Below, in pieces: positions 7,901 through 8,188 of a stretch of DNA of 8,188 bases. This DNA comes from an uncultured bacterium (GTDB lineage Bacteria; Planctomycetota; UBA1135; GCA-002686595): the NCBI GenBank assembly GCA_902826945.1, contig CADEGS010000029.1:18739-26926 (forward strand), read 5' to 3'. Position 1 is the first letter of the stretch; the number at the start of each line of letters is the position of its first letter. A model generated the notes under the pieces. That model saw only the letters and a list, made by a program, of their open reading frames with translations, was not told the origin of the DNA and searched no databases. The position numbers and the translations under genes were made by a program.

Positions 7901-8188
7901 ATCGTCGTGCGGAACTCGATCCTCCTGGTCGACTTCATCCAGGAGAACCGCGCGCGCGGGATGAGCGTGCGCGAGGCCTGCCTCGAGGCCGGCGCGGTGC
8001 GCCTGCGCCCGATCGTGCTGACCGCCGGCGCGGCGGTGATGGGCGCCTGGGTGATCGTCTTCGACCCGATCTTCTCGGGGCTGGCGTGGTCGTTCGTGTT
8101 CGGGATCCTGGCCAGCACGGCCTTCACGCTGCTCGTCGTGCCGGTCGCGTACGCGCTGGCGCGCGCGGAGCCCGGCGCGGAGCGGCCG
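4949..8188 (+). CDS. RND efflux permease (AcrB-like superfamily), 3' end beyond the window
   Basis: This is the proton-driven inner-membrane pump of the tripartite system. The frame is open for 1080 codons to the window edge. RND pumps are usually about 1020-1100 residues and the twelfth membrane helix is already complete, so few residues are missing. Predicted helices are TM1 at 28-47, TM2 373-391, TM3 395-413, TM4 424-444, TM5 470-490, TM6 505-525, TM7 560-582, TM8 908-926, TM9 934-957, TM10 972-996, TM11 1022-1038 and TM12 about 1043-1071. Two large periplasmic pore/docking regions lie after TM1 and TM7. The proton-relay pair is Asp437-Asp438 in TM4 (GLLVDDPIVDVENI). TM10 has Arg988 (GIVVRNSILLVDF) where AcrB has Lys940, and TM11 keeps Thr1025 (RLRPIVLT) at the AcrB Thr978 position. 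An early REEDPQIVVPFVDVFVETPG (50-69) resembles AcrB-like drug pumps rather than CusA/CzcA metal pumps, but the substrate cannot be assigned. A short Gly/Ala-rich insert lies near 293-304. It starts at the ATGA overlap with the adaptor gene. Confidence 0.95.
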   Translation, partial: MSGSAHEGSGETPLSFTSRVVDAFLGSNFSLLLILLCLGMGATALVATPREEDPQIVVPFVDVFVETPGSSAQETKTLAAEPLERLLLEIPGVEHVYSIAWPGRALVSVRFEVGEDREKALVNVHDKIRSNEDRVPPQVARWIVKPVEIDDVPILAVTLYAEEGRGGELVRAADEIAARLQQVPDVARVSVIGGERRTVRVQLDPLRLRARGLGPLAVLGALQATNQGARTGVLPGAEGEREVEVGPFLRSAAEVEAVVVGVQGGRPVSVRDVASVLDGPGEPETYVRLAFGPSAAALGGGAAVRPEEIDGRFRDAVTIAVAKRKGTNAVTVAARTLERFEALGREVLPAGVRWVVTRDTGETANEKVNELVGHLLIAVGTIVVLVGASLGWRAALIVALAVPLTLAVTLFGDLVVGYSINRVTLFALILSLGLLVDDPIVDVENIHRHLSLGKLAPRQATLLAVDEVRPPVILATLAVIVSFLPLFFVRGMMGPYMRPMPFNVPVAMLVSLAVAFTVTPWAGLHLLKADAHGDGERREGWLVRGYRRLAGYFLERRARGLVLLGAIGLAFLGSIGMAALGLVPLKMLPFDNKSEFQLVVDAPEGTSLEATDRAVGDLMRACLAIPEVTDVTGYTGTASPHDFNGLVRHSFLRRGGNVGDVRVNLTPRHSRARQAHAIVLAARPALEQVAAAHGVRLAIVETAPGPPVLAGVVAEVYGPLTARPGELDAAALELAERFRAVPFLRDVDTFVEADRARLAWEVDREKAAFRGVAPAQVVDTLRLALSGAPAGVLRVPDEREPLALRLELPRAERSTEGDLLGLAVPAPGGPVPLGELVRRSEQPEDKALYRKDVRDVQFVVGEAVGRSPVDAIFALQADLRERPLPAGYEVELAGEGEWQITVDVFRDLGLAFAAALGGIYVLLVAQTRSFAISGLIMLAIPLTMIGVFPGFWLLNLVLGERVGAFENPIFFTATGMIGVIALAGIVVRNSILLVDFIQENRARGMSVREACLEAGAVRLRPIVLTAGAAVMGAWVIVFDPIFSGLAWSFVFGILASTAFTLLVVPVAYALARAEPGAERP

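Noticed and set aside
1..8188. Search for tRNA, rRNA, CRISPR repeats, insertion sequences, attachment sites and riboswitches
   Set aside because: Nothing was seen by eye. There are no spaced direct repeats, no transposase-like protein, and the only gap over 100 bases is 2206-2406.

Overview
The window is about three-quarters G+C. Its codons end almost always in G or C, and all five supported genes lie on the + strand. Two lipoprotein-type signal peptides and a three-part RND efflux pump, including an outer-membrane factor, indicate a diderm (Gram-negative-type) bacterium with a high-GC genome, such as a myxobacterium-like, planctomycete-like or related soil lineage. No rRNA, tRNA or phylogenetic marker is present, so the lineage cannot be fixed more closely.

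Region 1 (2-2205) holds a pair of unrecognised genes. The first is a small acidic protein of 101 residues that may be cut by the left edge of the window. Its stop overlaps the GTG start of the second gene by four bases (GTGA). The second gene encodes a 633-residue predicted lipoprotein. After its signal peptide comes a long alanine- and glutamate-rich helical region, then a short beta-rich tail resembling outer-membrane beta strands.

Region 2 (2206-2406) is a 201-base gap. It contains a weak GC-rich hairpin just after the lipoprotein stop. It also contains a 21-base imperfect palindrome (2354-2374) in one of the least GC-rich patches of the window, close upstream of the next gene. This is the best candidate for the control region of the downstream operon.

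Region 3 (2407-8188) is a compact three-gene efflux operon in the order outer-membrane factor (TolC/OprM type, with a lipobox), periplasmic adaptor (HlyD/AcrA type), and RND inner-membrane permease. The genes overlap by four bases (ATGA) at both junctions, so translation is probably coupled and the products made in balance. The permease reads open for 1080 codons to the right edge of the window and is probably nearly complete. Together the three products would form a proton-driven channel from the inner membrane or periplasm to the outside. No regulator gene is visible and the substrate cannot be told from the sequence.

The efflux operon itself is a known type of system. The parts most worth a second look are the unrecognised lipoprotein pair, the operator-like palindrome, and the altered charged residues in the permease's proton-relay helices.
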